Shown here: piece by piece, positions 26,012-35,273 of the stretch
How the letters are laid out: the number at the start of each line of letters is the position of its first letter
How positions within the stretch are numbered: the first letter of the stretch is position 1
Translations under genes and position numbers: made by a program
Source of the DNA: Candidimonas sp. SYP-B2681
GTDB lineage: Bacteria; Pseudomonadota; Gammaproteobacteria; Burkholderiales; Burkholderiaceae_B
Direction of reading: 5' to 3'
Length of the DNA: 64,000 nt
Assembly: GCF_003971065.1 (NCBI RefSeq)
Contig: NZ_RYDV01000001.1
Coordinates: 806,001 to 870,000, forward strand
Notes under the pieces: model-generated
The model's input: only the letters and a program-made list of their open reading frames with translations
Databases searched by the model: none
Told to the model about the DNA's origin: nothing

Positions 26012-27147
26012 TTGACTTCAATGATGACGAGAGAATGCTCACGGATGCGGTGCGCCGCTTTGCCCAAGAGCAACTCGCCCCCGCGATGCCCGAGCACCTA
26101 TCCAAGCATGAATTTCCGACCAAGCTTGTCAAAGCCTTTGGTGAGCTGGGTTTTATGGGTACGTCCTACGACCCTGAGTACGCCGGTGGCGGCCTGGGCA
26201 CCTGTGGCGCAGCACTCGTGGCTGAGCTGCTTGCCCGCGTGGAGCCCTCCTTCGCGGCGATCTTCCTATGCAATAGCGCCCCCGCCTCCTTGGTCGCCCG
26301 CTACGGCAACGACGCCCAAAAGCGCGAATGGCTGCAAGCCATCAACGAAGGCAAGATGATCGCCTCCTTCGGTGTCACCGAGCCCCAAGGCGGCTCGGAC
26401 GTCGCAAGCGTGAAAACCACTGCGGTCTTAGAGGGAGATCACTACGTCATCAACGGCCAGAAGATGTTCTCGACTAACGCCGGCACGCCGCTGCACGGCT
26501 TTTCCACCGTCGTCGCCGTCACCGACCCGGCTGCCGGATCAAAGCGCCTGTCATCCTTTATCGTGCCGGTGGGCACGCCCGGCTTTTCGGTCGGCAAGCG
26601 CGCAAACAAGATTGGCTGGCGATTCGCCGACTCCGTTGAGCTCTACTTCGATAACGTGCGCATCCCGAAAGAAAATCTCATCGGCCAACGTGGCGATGGG
26701 CTAAAGCAAGTGCTCACGGTATTGAGTGTGGGGCGCATCCTGGTCGGGGCAACGGGCCTGGGGCTCGCTCGGCGCGCCATCGACCTGGCGAAATCCTATG
26801 GTCGCGACCGCAAAGTCTTTGGCAAGTCGATCCTGGAGCATCAGGGACTATCCTTTCCGCTTGCCGATATATTGACCAAAATCCACGCTGCGGAGCTCAT
26901 GGTTCGTAATTCGGCCACCTTGGTCGACGAGGGGCGCCCGTTTCGTAACGAGACCAGCATGACCAAGCTTTTTGCCAGCGAGCTGGCCGTCGAAGCTGCA
27001 TTAAAGGCCATCCAGGTCCATGGCGCCTACGGCGTGTTCGAGGAGTATCCGGTGTCGGGCCTATTGGGCGAGGCCAAGGTTCTGGAGATCGTCGAAGGGA
27101 CAAGCGAAATTCAGCGCTTGGTGATTGCGCGAGAATTGCTCGATTAA
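26005..27147 (+). CDS. Acyl-CoA dehydrogenase
   Basis: A 380-residue FAD enzyme that removes hydrogens from the alpha and beta carbons of an acyl-CoA. Seen: SFGVTEPQGGSDVASVKTTA (flavin contact), MFSTNAG, GRDRKVFGKSILEHQGL, and the C-terminal VLEIVEGTSEIQRLVIAREL whose VEGT glutamate is in the catalytic-base position of medium-chain enzymes. The start overlaps the upstream crotonase by seven bases. It is the last gene of the operon. The chain or ring specificity cannot be told. Confidence 0.92.
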   Translation: MLIDFNDDERMLTDAVRRFAQEQLAPAMPEHLSKHEFPTKLVKAFGELGFMGTSYDPEYAGGGLGTCGAALVAELLARVEPSFAAIFLCNSAPASLVARYGNDAQKREWLQAINEGKMIASFGVTEPQGGSDVASVKTTAVLEGDHYVINGQKMFSTNAGTPLHGFSTVVAVTDPAAGSKRLSSFIVPVGTPGFSVGKRANKIGWRFADSVELYFDNVRIPKENLIGQRGDGLKQVLTVLSVGRILVGATGLGLARRAIDLAKSYGRDRKVFGKSILEHQGLSFPLADILTKIHAAELMVRNSATLVDEGRPFRNETSMTKLFASELAVEAALKAIQVHGAYGVFEEYPVSGLLGEAKVLEIVEGTSEIQRLVIARELLD

Positions 27148-27264
27148 ATAGGTCGCAATGATCAGTAGTGATATATCCAGCTCATGTTGTGCGATGGTGC
27201 TTGGGGCAAGGTCCTTGCGACAGGCAGGAATCAAGGAGGTGGTCCCAACACTCTATCGGCGGCT

Positions 27265-29037
27265 TTACATGGGCGCAGTGCCGGGGCCACCCATCAACGT
27301 TTGAAGCGGCTCTTGCTCTACATTCGCCTGAATGCGCTCATGCCCCGGAGTCTGGGGCAAGGCGTCTTTAAAATGGGCCAGGTAGTCAGCTGGCATTTTT
27401 GGCGGCATCATGGGCTCGTAAGGGTCCACGACGGCCTCGATAATAACTGGACCCTTAACGGCAAATGCTTTATCCAGCACAGCCTCTACATCTTCGGGAC
27501 GCTCGACGGTAAATCCGTGTCCCCCCATGGCCTCGGCAGCCATGGCAAAGTCAATAGGCTGGAGTTCGCAACCGAACTGAGGATTACCCAAAAACATCAT
27601 TTGTTCCCACGCAATTTGATTGAGCATGCTATTTTTGATAACCAGCACCTTAAGCGCGATACCGTAGCGCACGGCAGTAGAAAATTCACCTAATTGCATT
27701 GCCAGACCGCCATCACCGACAATGGCAAAAATCGGCCTGCCTGGGAAAGCAATGCCGGCCGCAATGGCATACGGTAAGCCGCAAGCCATAGACGCCAGAG
27801 TTCCCGAAACGCCAAAAGCCTGGCCGTCGCGCATGTCAATGTGGCGCGCACCCAATTCCGTGTTCTGTCCCGAGTCAGTCACCAGCACCGCATTATCGGG
27901 AAAACGGCGTCCGAATGCCTTCGTTATCAACTGCGGCTTAAGCGGAGTCTGGTCTTTTGTTTCGGACAGATTCATCAATTTACGCCAGCGCGCCATTCCA
28001 GCTTGCGCCTGTTGCAGGAAGCTTCGATCCTGTTTGCGTATGAGGCGCTCGTTTAGCAAACGCAAGGTTTCAGCAGCATCGCCCACCAGACCTGCCTCGA
28101 TCGGGTATCGCAACCCGATGCGTTGGCCATCGCGATCAATTTGCACTCCGCGCGCCTGACCTGGCTTGGGATAGTATTCAATGTAGGGAAATGACGAGCC
28201 GACGATCAGCAATGCATCACATTGTTCCATTGCTGTTTGTGAAGGCAGCGTACCAAGAATCCCTATTCCCCCCGTAGAATAAGGATGATCGTCTGGCAAC
28301 GCAGCCTTGCCAAGCAAGGCTTTAGCGACAGGTGCTGCCAGTAGGTCCGCCGTACGTTCAAGCTCCGCGCGTGCAGCCAGTGCTCCACGACCGACCAATA
28401 TGGCGACTTTGGACGCTCCGTTCAATATCTCGATGGCCTTGGCAAGCTCGGCATCGCCAGGAAGACGACGGCCTTCGAACCACTCATTAGGTTGATGCCC
28501 GGGCTTATTGCGCTTCGAGCGGGCAGCCTGATCGATATTCTGCTCTTGCACGTCGTTGGCCACCGATAGATGCGCAACGCCACGTCGGGATAAGGCTGAT
28601 CGGCAAGCCAGGCCCGCCATGTTTTCCATATGCGCGCCATCAGTCACTTGGGCATTAAAAACAGCGACATCGTTAAATACCCGCGTCAGATCAATATCCT
28701 GTTGTGTGAAGGTTGCGGCCAGATCGTGATATTGCATTCCTGTAATCGCCAGCACTGGCGCCTGATCCAGCTTGGCATCGTACAAACCCGTTAGCAGGTT
28801 GGTGCCCCCCGGTCCAGACGTTGCAAGGCACACACCAAGTTTGCCGGTCCATTTTGCATAGGCGCATGCCATAAAGGCGGCAGACTGCTCATGACGGACC
28901 TGAATGAAACGAATCTGATCCTGTCGCGTGCGCAGGGATTCCATAAAGCCATTGATACCGTCGCCGGGGAGCCCGAAGACAAATTTCACGTCCCAATCAA
29001 TCAAGGTTTCAATAAGAATATCCGCTGTCGTAGGCAT
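27265..29037 (-). CDS. ThDP-dependent pyruvate dehydrogenase/oxidase-like enzyme
   Basis: A 590-residue enzyme of the acetohydroxyacid synthase/pyruvate oxidase superfamily. VFGLPGDGINGFMESL (N-terminal ThDP domain), the catalytic Glu in VRHEQSAAFMACAYAKWTG, and the ThDP-binding GDGGLAMQLGEFSTAVRYG with NN-type ending (KNSMLNQIAW) are present. The overall pattern is closest to PoxB, pyruvate dehydrogenase (quinone), which makes acetate and carbon dioxide at the membrane. A C-terminal tail of about 40 residues follows the ThDP domain and could be the lipid-binding part. The start at 29037 follows GGAG. It is divergent from the SOS cassette. Confidence 0.82.
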   Translation of the reverse strand: MPTTADILIETLIDWDVKFVFGLPGDGINGFMESLRTRQDQIRFIQVRHEQSAAFMACAYAKWTGKLGVCLATSGPGGTNLLTGLYDAKLDQAPVLAITGMQYHDLAATFTQQDIDLTRVFNDVAVFNAQVTDGAHMENMAGLACRSALSRRGVAHLSVANDVQEQNIDQAARSKRNKPGHQPNEWFEGRRLPGDAELAKAIEILNGASKVAILVGRGALAARAELERTADLLAAPVAKALLGKAALPDDHPYSTGGIGILGTLPSQTAMEQCDALLIVGSSFPYIEYYPKPGQARGVQIDRDGQRIGLRYPIEAGLVGDAAETLRLLNERLIRKQDRSFLQQAQAGMARWRKLMNLSETKDQTPLKPQLITKAFGRRFPDNAVLVTDSGQNTELGARHIDMRDGQAFGVSGTLASMACGLPYAIAAGIAFPGRPIFAIVGDGGLAMQLGEFSTAVRYGIALKVLVIKNSMLNQIAWEQMMFLGNPQFGCELQPIDFAMAAEAMGGHGFTVERPEDVEAVLDKAFAVKGPVIIEAVVDPYEPMMPPKMPADYLAHFKDALPQTPGHERIQANVEQEPLQTLMGGPGTAPM

Positions 29038-29138
29038 TCGTTGGCTCCGTTGAGATAGGTAGTGCGGCATAAGGCGGCTGACGGCACAGCAACTTATGTG
29101 CCTTTGCACAGAATCCCGCAATTCTTCTGGACGCTATA

Positions 29139-29158
29139 TACTGTTTATTTATACAGTA
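29139..29158 (+). promoter_or_regulatory. LexA (SOS) box upstream of imuA
   Basis: TACTGTTTATTTATACAGTA is a near-perfect gamma/betaproteobacterial SOS box, with CTGT and ACAG eight bases apart. It ends 21 bases before the imuA start and 7 bases before the GGAGGG ribosome site, so LexA bound there would block the imuA-imuB-dnaE2 promoter. The poxB-like gene starts about 100 bases away in the other direction and could also be affected. Confidence 0.9.
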
Positions 29159-29179
29159 TCGTACTGGAGGGATTCCACC

Positions 29180-29890
29180 ATGCACGCCACCACCTCCGAA
29201 CCAGAACGCATTCATCCTGCGCTCTGGCGGGCTTCACAGCTTTCCCGTTCGCCGGGGCACTATATCGACACAGGTTACGCCGCAGTATCTGCCGAATTAC
29301 CCGGCGGCGGATGGCCCCTGGGTAACCTGATCGACATCCTTATACAACAACCGGGGATAGGCGAGCTCCAGTTGCTGCGCCCCGCTCTGCTCCGCCTTGG
29401 TGAGCGGCCGGTGGTATTCGTACACCCCCCGTTTTTGCCTCAGGCATCCGCATGGTCCAGCTGGGGCGGCCTTCTTTCATGCCTGCTCTGGGCGCGGCCC
29501 GGACGAACTGCCGACGCCTTATGGACAGCGGAACAGGTCTTACGCAGCGGTGCATTTGCTGCCGTGCTGCTGTGGCAGGATGCCGTACGCAATCAGTCAC
29601 TGCGCCGCCTGCAACTGGCTGCCCAGGAGGGAAACACCTTATTTGTCTTGATGCGTCCCTTGGCTGCGGCTCAGCAAACCTCGCCTGCACCATTGCGTCT
29701 GGCACTACAGCCCGCCCCCCTGGGGCTGAACGTTTCAATTCTGAAACGTCGTGGTGGCACGCACGAAGGTCCTATCCAGCTGCAGCTTTATCCCGAAACC
29801 CGTTTTTCCGAGTTTGACCATGCAATTATGGATAGGCGTGCATCTGTCGCACGTAAGTCTCGACATGCTGTGCCCGAACTGGCGCACTGA
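29180..29890 (+). CDS. imuA: ImuA, translesion synthesis accessory protein
   Basis: A 236-residue SulA/RecA-like protein of the mutagenesis cassette. HPALWRASQL and GYAAVSAELPGGGWPLGNLIDIL are typical of ImuA N-termini; there is no complete Walker A motif, as expected for this family. ImuA works with ImuB and DnaE2 in damage-induced mutagenesis, with ImuA bridging to the recombinase. The ATG follows GGAGGG. Its 3' end overlaps imuB by 71 bases. Confidence 0.9.
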   Translation: MHATTSEPERIHPALWRASQLSRSPGHYIDTGYAAVSAELPGGGWPLGNLIDILIQQPGIGELQLLRPALLRLGERPVVFVHPPFLPQASAWSSWGGLLSCLLWARPGRTADALWTAEQVLRSGAFAAVLLWQDAVRNQSLRRLQLAAQEGNTLFVLMRPLAAAQQTSPAPLRLALQPAPLGLNVSILKRRGGTHEGPIQLQLYPETRFSEFDHAIMDRRASVARKSRHAVPELAH

Positions 29891-31268
29891 AGCAGCGGTC
29901 ATCCTCGATCGCGACCAGGTCAGGATATGTTCGCCTGCCGCCGCAAGGGCTGGCGTACAGGTGGGCATGCGTAGCGGTGGCGTAAACACCTTATGCCCTC
30001 ACGCCACCATTGCCCAGCACGATGCTCATGCCGACGCCCGCGCCGTCAGTGACATCGCGCTAGCGCTGCTGCAATACACCCCTGAAGTGGCGCTCGCTGA
30101 CGACGACACGTTATTGCTGGACGTCTCAGCCAGCCTGAGCCTGTTTGGCGGAATCCGGCCTCTGTTTCGAAAAGTTCAGGTAACGCTCGACGCCCTGGCA
30201 TTCGCCAACTGCATATCAATGGCTCCAACGGCTACAGGTGCCTGGTTGCTTGCCACCTGCCAGTCAAGCCGCAAGCGCCGAATTTTGCGCCTTTCAAAGC
30301 TGGCCCGGCAGCTAGACCGCCTGCCCTGCGCAGCCCTGCCTGCAGCCCGGCCTTATCTCGACTGGCTAAAAGGGATAGGCGGCAGCACATTAGGTTCCCT
30401 GCGTGCACTGCCTCGCGCAGGTCTGCAACGACGCACGCACAAATCCCTACTTCAGGCTCTGGATGCCGCCTATGGACAAGCACCAGAGCTTCTCGAATGG
30501 GTCGTTCCGCCGCCGGAATTCGCCGGACGCATCGAACTGATGGAACGACTGGAATATGCTGAGGCCGTGCTATTTGTAGCCCGCCGTCTGATTGAACAGC
30601 TTTGCGGTTGGCTGAGCGCTCACCGCCGGGCGGTGAGCCGTGTCGTGTTAACACTCGAGCACGAACGCGGCCGCCACGCCCGCCCGCCTACCGAACTGGA
30701 GCTGGCATTGGGCGCCCCCACCTGGGAACCCGGCCACCTTCTGCGACTGCTTAAAGAGCGTTTGCATAATCTGGAACTCGCTGCACCGATCATTGCTGTA
30801 GCCCTGCATGCAGCCGACACCGAAACCATGGCGCCTGCGCCCAAAGATCTATTTCCCGAGCCGGGTGGCAGCCCTTCGGATCGGGAACGCGTACTTGAAC
30901 TATTGGTGGCACGCCTGGGACGCGAAAACGTGCTGCATCCCAGTCCGGTTGCCGACTATCGCCCTGAGGTCGCCAATTGCTGGGTGCCCATCGACAAAAA
31001 GCCTGCGGCCATACCCTGCCTACACGGTGCCGAACGGCCATTTTGGCTATTGGCCACACCAATTCCCTTACCGCTAAAAAACCACCGGCCCTTCTACGGG
31101 TCGCCGCTACGCATTGTGCGAGGCCCCGAACGTATTGAAGATGGTTGGTGGAACGGTCTGGCTGTGCGCGACTATTTTGTTGCACAAGCACAAGATGGCA
31201 GCCGTTATTGGCTGTACCAGGAACGCGGCACCCACAGCGGATGGTTTTTGCATGGTCTATTTGCATGA
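29820..31268 (+). CDS. imuB: ImuB, Y-family polymerase-like protein
   Basis: A 482-residue relative of Y-family polymerases. The palm and thumb regions are recognisable (LWIGVHLSHVSLDMLCP, DVSASLSLFGG), but the acidic active-site residues of real Y-family enzymes are not seen, as is normal for ImuB. It acts as the hub that ties DnaE2 to the sliding clamp. The ATG at 29820 begins at the conserved LWIG stretch. Its stop overlaps dnaE2 by four bases (ATGA). Confidence 0.9.
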   Translation: MQLWIGVHLSHVSLDMLCPNWRTEAAVILDRDQVRICSPAAARAGVQVGMRSGGVNTLCPHATIAQHDAHADARAVSDIALALLQYTPEVALADDDTLLLDVSASLSLFGGIRPLFRKVQVTLDALAFANCISMAPTATGAWLLATCQSSRKRRILRLSKLARQLDRLPCAALPAARPYLDWLKGIGGSTLGSLRALPRAGLQRRTHKSLLQALDAAYGQAPELLEWVVPPPEFAGRIELMERLEYAEAVLFVARRLIEQLCGWLSAHRRAVSRVVLTLEHERGRHARPPTELELALGAPTWEPGHLLRLLKERLHNLELAAPIIAVALHAADTETMAPAPKDLFPEPGGSPSDRERVLELLVARLGRENVLHPSPVADYRPEVANCWVPIDKKPAAIPCLHGAERPFWLLATPIPLPLKNHRPFYGSPLRIVRGPERIEDGWWNGLAVRDYFVAQAQDGSRYWLYQERGTHSGWFLHGLFA

Positions 31269-34200
31269 AAGACATGTATAGCGTTGGCGAACTACCCCCT
31301 TATGTCGAGCTTCATTGCCTGACCAACTATAGCTTCTTGCGTGGGGCATCCCACCCTGAAGAATTTATCGCCCGGGCCACCGAATTGGGCTATGCCGCTA
31401 TTGCCATCACTGACGAATGCTCTGTAGCTGGCGTCGTGCGAGCACATGTTGAAGCCAAAAACCAAAAATTGCCGCTCTTGATCGGTTCCAGCTTCACCTT
31501 GCGTAACGCCGATGGCAAGCCTGCCGTATCGCTCGTAGCCCTGGCTCAAACGCGGCGCGGTTACGGCAATTTGTGCGAACTCATCACTCTGGGGCGACGC
31601 CGTGCCCCCAAAGGGGAATATCGCCTTTCGCCTCGCGACCTCGACAGCCCCAGCGACCCCCATGTGACGCATCTGCAAGGCCTACCCGAATGCGTCATGC
31701 TGCTTGTGCCTGAATACGGAGCGTCGTTCGAACACCTGCTGGCGCAAGCGGAATGGGCGGCAGCAACGTTTCCAGGCCGATGCTGGGTCTCGCTGACCCT
31801 GCTGCATCGCACCCAGGACGACCGCCATAAAGCCGCTGTGCTGGCCGCCGCACGCTATGTGAACCTGCCGGTGGTTGCTACGGGCCAGGTCGAAATGCAC
31901 GTTCGGTCACGCAAGCCGCTGCACGACACCTTGGCCGCCATTCGCCTGCGCACCTCCGTACAGGAATGCGGATTCGAACGCGCGCCCAATGCCGAACATC
32001 ATTTGCGTAGCCGGCTTCGGCTGGCCAATCTCTATCCTCGTGAAACACTTGAAGAAACCCTGGAAGTCGCAACACAATGCCCCTTCAGCCTCGATGAACT
32101 GAAGTACGAATACCCTGATGAAATCTGCCCACAGGGCTTGAACCCCACCGCTTTTCTGCGTCAGGAAACCTATATCGGCGCGCATCGGCGCTTCCCTGAA
32201 GGCATTCCCCTGACTGTCCAGGAGCAGATCGAGCATGAACTCGAGCTGATCGCCGACTTAAAGTACGAACCGTATTTTCTTACTGTGTACGACATTGTGA
32301 AGTTCGCACGCAGCCACCGAATACTCTGCCAAGGTCGCGGCTCGGCTGCCAACAGTGCAGTATGCTATTGCCTCGGAATCACCGAAGTCGACCCTGCGCG
32401 TGGCAACAGCCTTTTCGAACGCTTCATCAGTAAAGAACGCAACGAGCCACCCGACATCGACGTAGATTTCGAACATCAACGACGCGAAGAGGTCATCCAG
32501 TACATCTATAACAAGTATGGCCGGGATCGCGCTGCCCTAACAGCCGTCGTCATCACTTACCGGGTCAAGAGCACGCTGCGCGATACCGGTAAGGCATTGG
32601 GCATTGACCCCATGATCGTCGAAGCGGTGGCCAAGTCCTATCACTACTGGGACGGGCGGGCCAATCTGATCGCACGTTTTGCCGAGTGCGGTCTTGACCC
32701 TGACTCTCCTGCCGCCCAACAATGGATCAGCCTGGCCGAGCGATTAATGGGATTCCCCCGGCACCTGTCGCAACACCCGGGCGGCTTCGTTATCTCGCGC
32801 GGGCCCCTTTGCCGCCTGGTGCCCATCGAAAATGCGGCCATGGCCGATCGCAGCGTCGTGCAATGGGACAAAGACGATCTTGATGCCTTGGGATTATTAA
32901 AAGTCGACATCCTGGCCCTGGGCATGCTAAGCGTCATACGGCGGGCACTCGAATATGTCTCGCAACAGCGCGAGGAACCCTTCGAACTGCAGGACATCCC
33001 TGCCGAAGACGAAAGCACTTACGACATGATTTGCCAAGCCGATACCATCGGCACTTTCCAAATCGAATCGCGCGCGCAAATGTCCATGCTGCCCCGCATG
33101 CGCCCTCGCCAGTTCTATGACTTGGTTATTGAAGTAGCCATCGTGCGGCCCGGCCCCATTCAGGGCGGCATGGTGCATCCTTACCTGCGCCGCCGGCAAA
33201 AGCTTGAAGAGGTTTCCTACCCCAGCCCTGAAGTACGTAAAGCGTTAGAGCGGACTCTGGGCGTACCCATTTTCCAAGAACAAGTCATGCAGATTGCCAT
33301 GTTGGCCGCAGGCTTCACTGCAGGCGAAGCTGATCAATTGCGCCGCTCGATGGCTGCCTGGCGGCGAAAAGGCGGATTGGGAAAGTTCTACGACAAGATC
33401 ATTGACGGCATGACGAGTCGCGGCTACGAGCGCGAATTTGCCGAACAGATATTCAAACAGATCCAGGGCTTTGGGGAATATGGTTTTCCGGAAAGCCATG
33501 CTGCCAGCTTTGCCCTGTTGTCCTATGCCAGTTGTTGGCTCAAGCGGCACGAACCCGAAGCCTTCCTGACAGCCCTGCTTAATAGTCAGCCCATGGGGTT
33601 TTATTCCCCATCGGTGTTGGTGCAAGACGCCAGGCGTCACGGCGTGGTCGTCACGCCAGTCGATGTCAGGCTCAGCAATTGGGAAGCACAGCTCGAGTCC
33701 TCCGATCAGTCGCGCCCGGCGGTACGCCTGGGCTTGAATCAGCTTAAAGGGATGCAAAAGGAAAGCGCCTGGCGCATAGAAGAAGCCCGTTCCATACGGC
33801 CATTTGCTTCTGTAGCTGATCTGGCCAGGCGCGCTAACCTGACACGCCATGACATGAATGCGCTGGCGGCAGGCAATGCTTTGCAAGCTCTTGTCGGCCA
33901 TCGGCGTCATGCCCTATGGGAAGCCGTAGTCAGCACACCCGAACGCGGCCTGCTAAAAGAAGCCGATATCCACGAAAGCGACACTCCCGACTTACCCGCA
34001 CTTAACGAAGGGGAAACTCTGGTCGCCGATTATCAATCCCTGGGCCTGAGTCTGGGGCGCCACCCCCTTGCCTTGCTGCGGACCAAACTTGCAAGCATGC
34101 GATTCCTGTCTTCAGCGCAATTGCGTGACCAACCAGATCGCCGATTGGTGCGCGCCTGCGGCATTGTGACCGTACGGCAGCGTCCGGGAACATCCAAAGG

Positions 34201-34423
34201 TGTGGTGTTCGTAACCCTGGAAGACGAAGCGGGTCAGATCAATCTTATCCTGCGGCCTGATATCGTCGAACGCCAGCGCCGGGAACTACTGACTTCACGA
34301 TTACTTGGTGCCTACGGCATGTGGCAATCCCACAGCGGCGTACAGCATCTTGTCGTCGGCCACCTCGTTGACCTGACATCCTTTTTAGGCGCCCTTACTA
34401 CCGAAAGCCGAGACTTTCATTGA
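31265..34423 (+). CDS. dnaE2: Error-prone DNA polymerase DnaE2
   Basis: A 1052-residue C-family polymerase. Residues 10-200 are the PHP domain (ELHCLTNYSFLRGASHPEEF). The palm holds the catalytic acids in CQGRGSAANSAVCYCLGIT and EPPDIDVDFEHQRREEV. GFGEYGFPESHAASFALLSY is typical of the finger region, and a C-terminal OB-fold (KGVVFVTLEDEAGQINLIL) ends the protein. It copies past lesions as part of the SOS response. I chose MKDMYSVGE as the start because it overlaps the imuB stop; the longer frame lies within imuB. Confidence 0.93.
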   Translation: MKDMYSVGELPPYVELHCLTNYSFLRGASHPEEFIARATELGYAAIAITDECSVAGVVRAHVEAKNQKLPLLIGSSFTLRNADGKPAVSLVALAQTRRGYGNLCELITLGRRRAPKGEYRLSPRDLDSPSDPHVTHLQGLPECVMLLVPEYGASFEHLLAQAEWAAATFPGRCWVSLTLLHRTQDDRHKAAVLAAARYVNLPVVATGQVEMHVRSRKPLHDTLAAIRLRTSVQECGFERAPNAEHHLRSRLRLANLYPRETLEETLEVATQCPFSLDELKYEYPDEICPQGLNPTAFLRQETYIGAHRRFPEGIPLTVQEQIEHELELIADLKYEPYFLTVYDIVKFARSHRILCQGRGSAANSAVCYCLGITEVDPARGNSLFERFISKERNEPPDIDVDFEHQRREEVIQYIYNKYGRDRAALTAVVITYRVKSTLRDTGKALGIDPMIVEAVAKSYHYWDGRANLIARFAECGLDPDSPAAQQWISLAERLMGFPRHLSQHPGGFVISRGPLCRLVPIENAAMADRSVVQWDKDDLDALGLLKVDILALGMLSVIRRALEYVSQQREEPFELQDIPAEDESTYDMICQADTIGTFQIESRAQMSMLPRMRPRQFYDLVIEVAIVRPGPIQGGMVHPYLRRRQKLEEVSYPSPEVRKALERTLGVPIFQEQVMQIAMLAAGFTAGEADQLRRSMAAWRRKGGLGKFYDKIIDGMTSRGYEREFAEQIFKQIQGFGEYGFPESHAASFALLSYASCWLKRHEPEAFLTALLNSQPMGFYSPSVLVQDARRHGVVVTPVDVRLSNWEAQLESSDQSRPAVRLGLNQLKGMQKESAWRIEEARSIRPFASVADLARRANLTRHDMNALAAGNALQALVGHRRHALWEAVVSTPERGLLKEADIHESDTPDLPALNEGETLVADYQSLGLSLGRHPLALLRTKLASMRFLSSAQLRDQPDRRLVRACGIVTVRQRPGTSKGVVFVTLEDEAGQINLILRPDIVERQRRELLTSRLLGAYGMWQSHSGVQHLVVGHLVDLTSFLGALTTESRDFH

Positions 34424-34545
34424 TGGCCAAGGTGCTCTGCGCTGCTGTGCTGCATTGACCTGCCGATGCTGGTATATAGACAATTAGGGCACTAGTCCTT
34501 CCATAGCAATTCGACTACAGTAGTCCTAATGCAGCTCGAGATCCT

Positions 34546-35271
34546 ATGGAAAAAAACGTGCTGGCACTCGATTCGGTAAGCAAATCCTTTCACGGAGCTC
34601 ACTCGCGGCTGGTATTGCGCGACATCAGCCTTGCGATTCGAGGCGGGGAATACGTTGCCATTATGGGCGAATCCGGCGTCGGCAAATCGACCCTGCTGAA
34701 CCTCATTAGCGGCCTCGATCGGCCCGACACAGGCACCATAATATTCGACGGCCAGAACCTGGGCAGCCTTAATGACGACCAGGCAACCCGGCTGCGACGA
34801 CGGGCAATCGGCTTCGTCTTTCAGGCTTTCCATGTTCTTGCCCATTTAAGCGTTGCCCAAAATGTGGCGCTTCCGCTTTTATTGAATGGCATCGCGCACC
34901 AGCAAGCACTGGTGGCGGCCAAAGCAATGCTCGTAGAAGTGGGGCTGCCCGGCCGCGATGACAGCTTCCCGCGCGAACTCTCGGGTGGCGAAATGCAAAA
35001 AGTGGCTATCGCGCGCGCACTGGTCCACCGTCCACGACTATTACTGGCAGACGAACCCACGGGCAATCTTGACGCAGAGAACGCTACGCAAATCCTACGC
35101 CTGCTGCGCGCACAGATTAAAACAAGCGCTGCCATGGGTTCGGCTGGATTACTCGTAACACATTCGGCGTTAGCCGCTGCAACAGCCGACCGCGTTTTGC
35201 TCCTTACCGCTGACGGACTCGTGCCGCAGCATCAGCCCACACTCCCCGACGCCGCCCGGCCGGCAATCTGA
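34546..35271 (+). CDS. ABC transporter ATPase, LolD/MacB type
   Basis: A 241-residue nucleotide-binding subunit with Walker A GESGVGKST, signature ELSGGEMQKVAIARA, Walker B LLLADEPTGNLD and the H-loop in LVTHSA. The sequence groups with LolD- and MacB-type ATPases that power FtsX-like permeases. It is followed two bases later by such a permease gene. A 13-base palindrome, GACTACAGTAGTC (34513-34525), lies 20 bases before the start and may be an operator. Confidence 0.9.
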   Translation: MEKNVLALDSVSKSFHGAHSRLVLRDISLAIRGGEYVAIMGESGVGKSTLLNLISGLDRPDTGTIIFDGQNLGSLNDDQATRLRRRAIGFVFQAFHVLAHLSVAQNVALPLLLNGIAHQQALVAAKAMLVEVGLPGRDDSFPRELSGGEMQKVAIARALVHRPRLLLADEPTGNLDAENATQILRLLRAQIKTSAAMGSAGLLVTHSALAAATADRVLLLTADGLVPQHQPTLPDAARPAI

Positions 35272-35273
35272 CG

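Noticed and set aside
33245-33910. 221-residue minus-strand frame inside dnaE2
   Set aside because: Antisense to the conserved dnaE2 coding sequence, with no recognisable domain or start signal.
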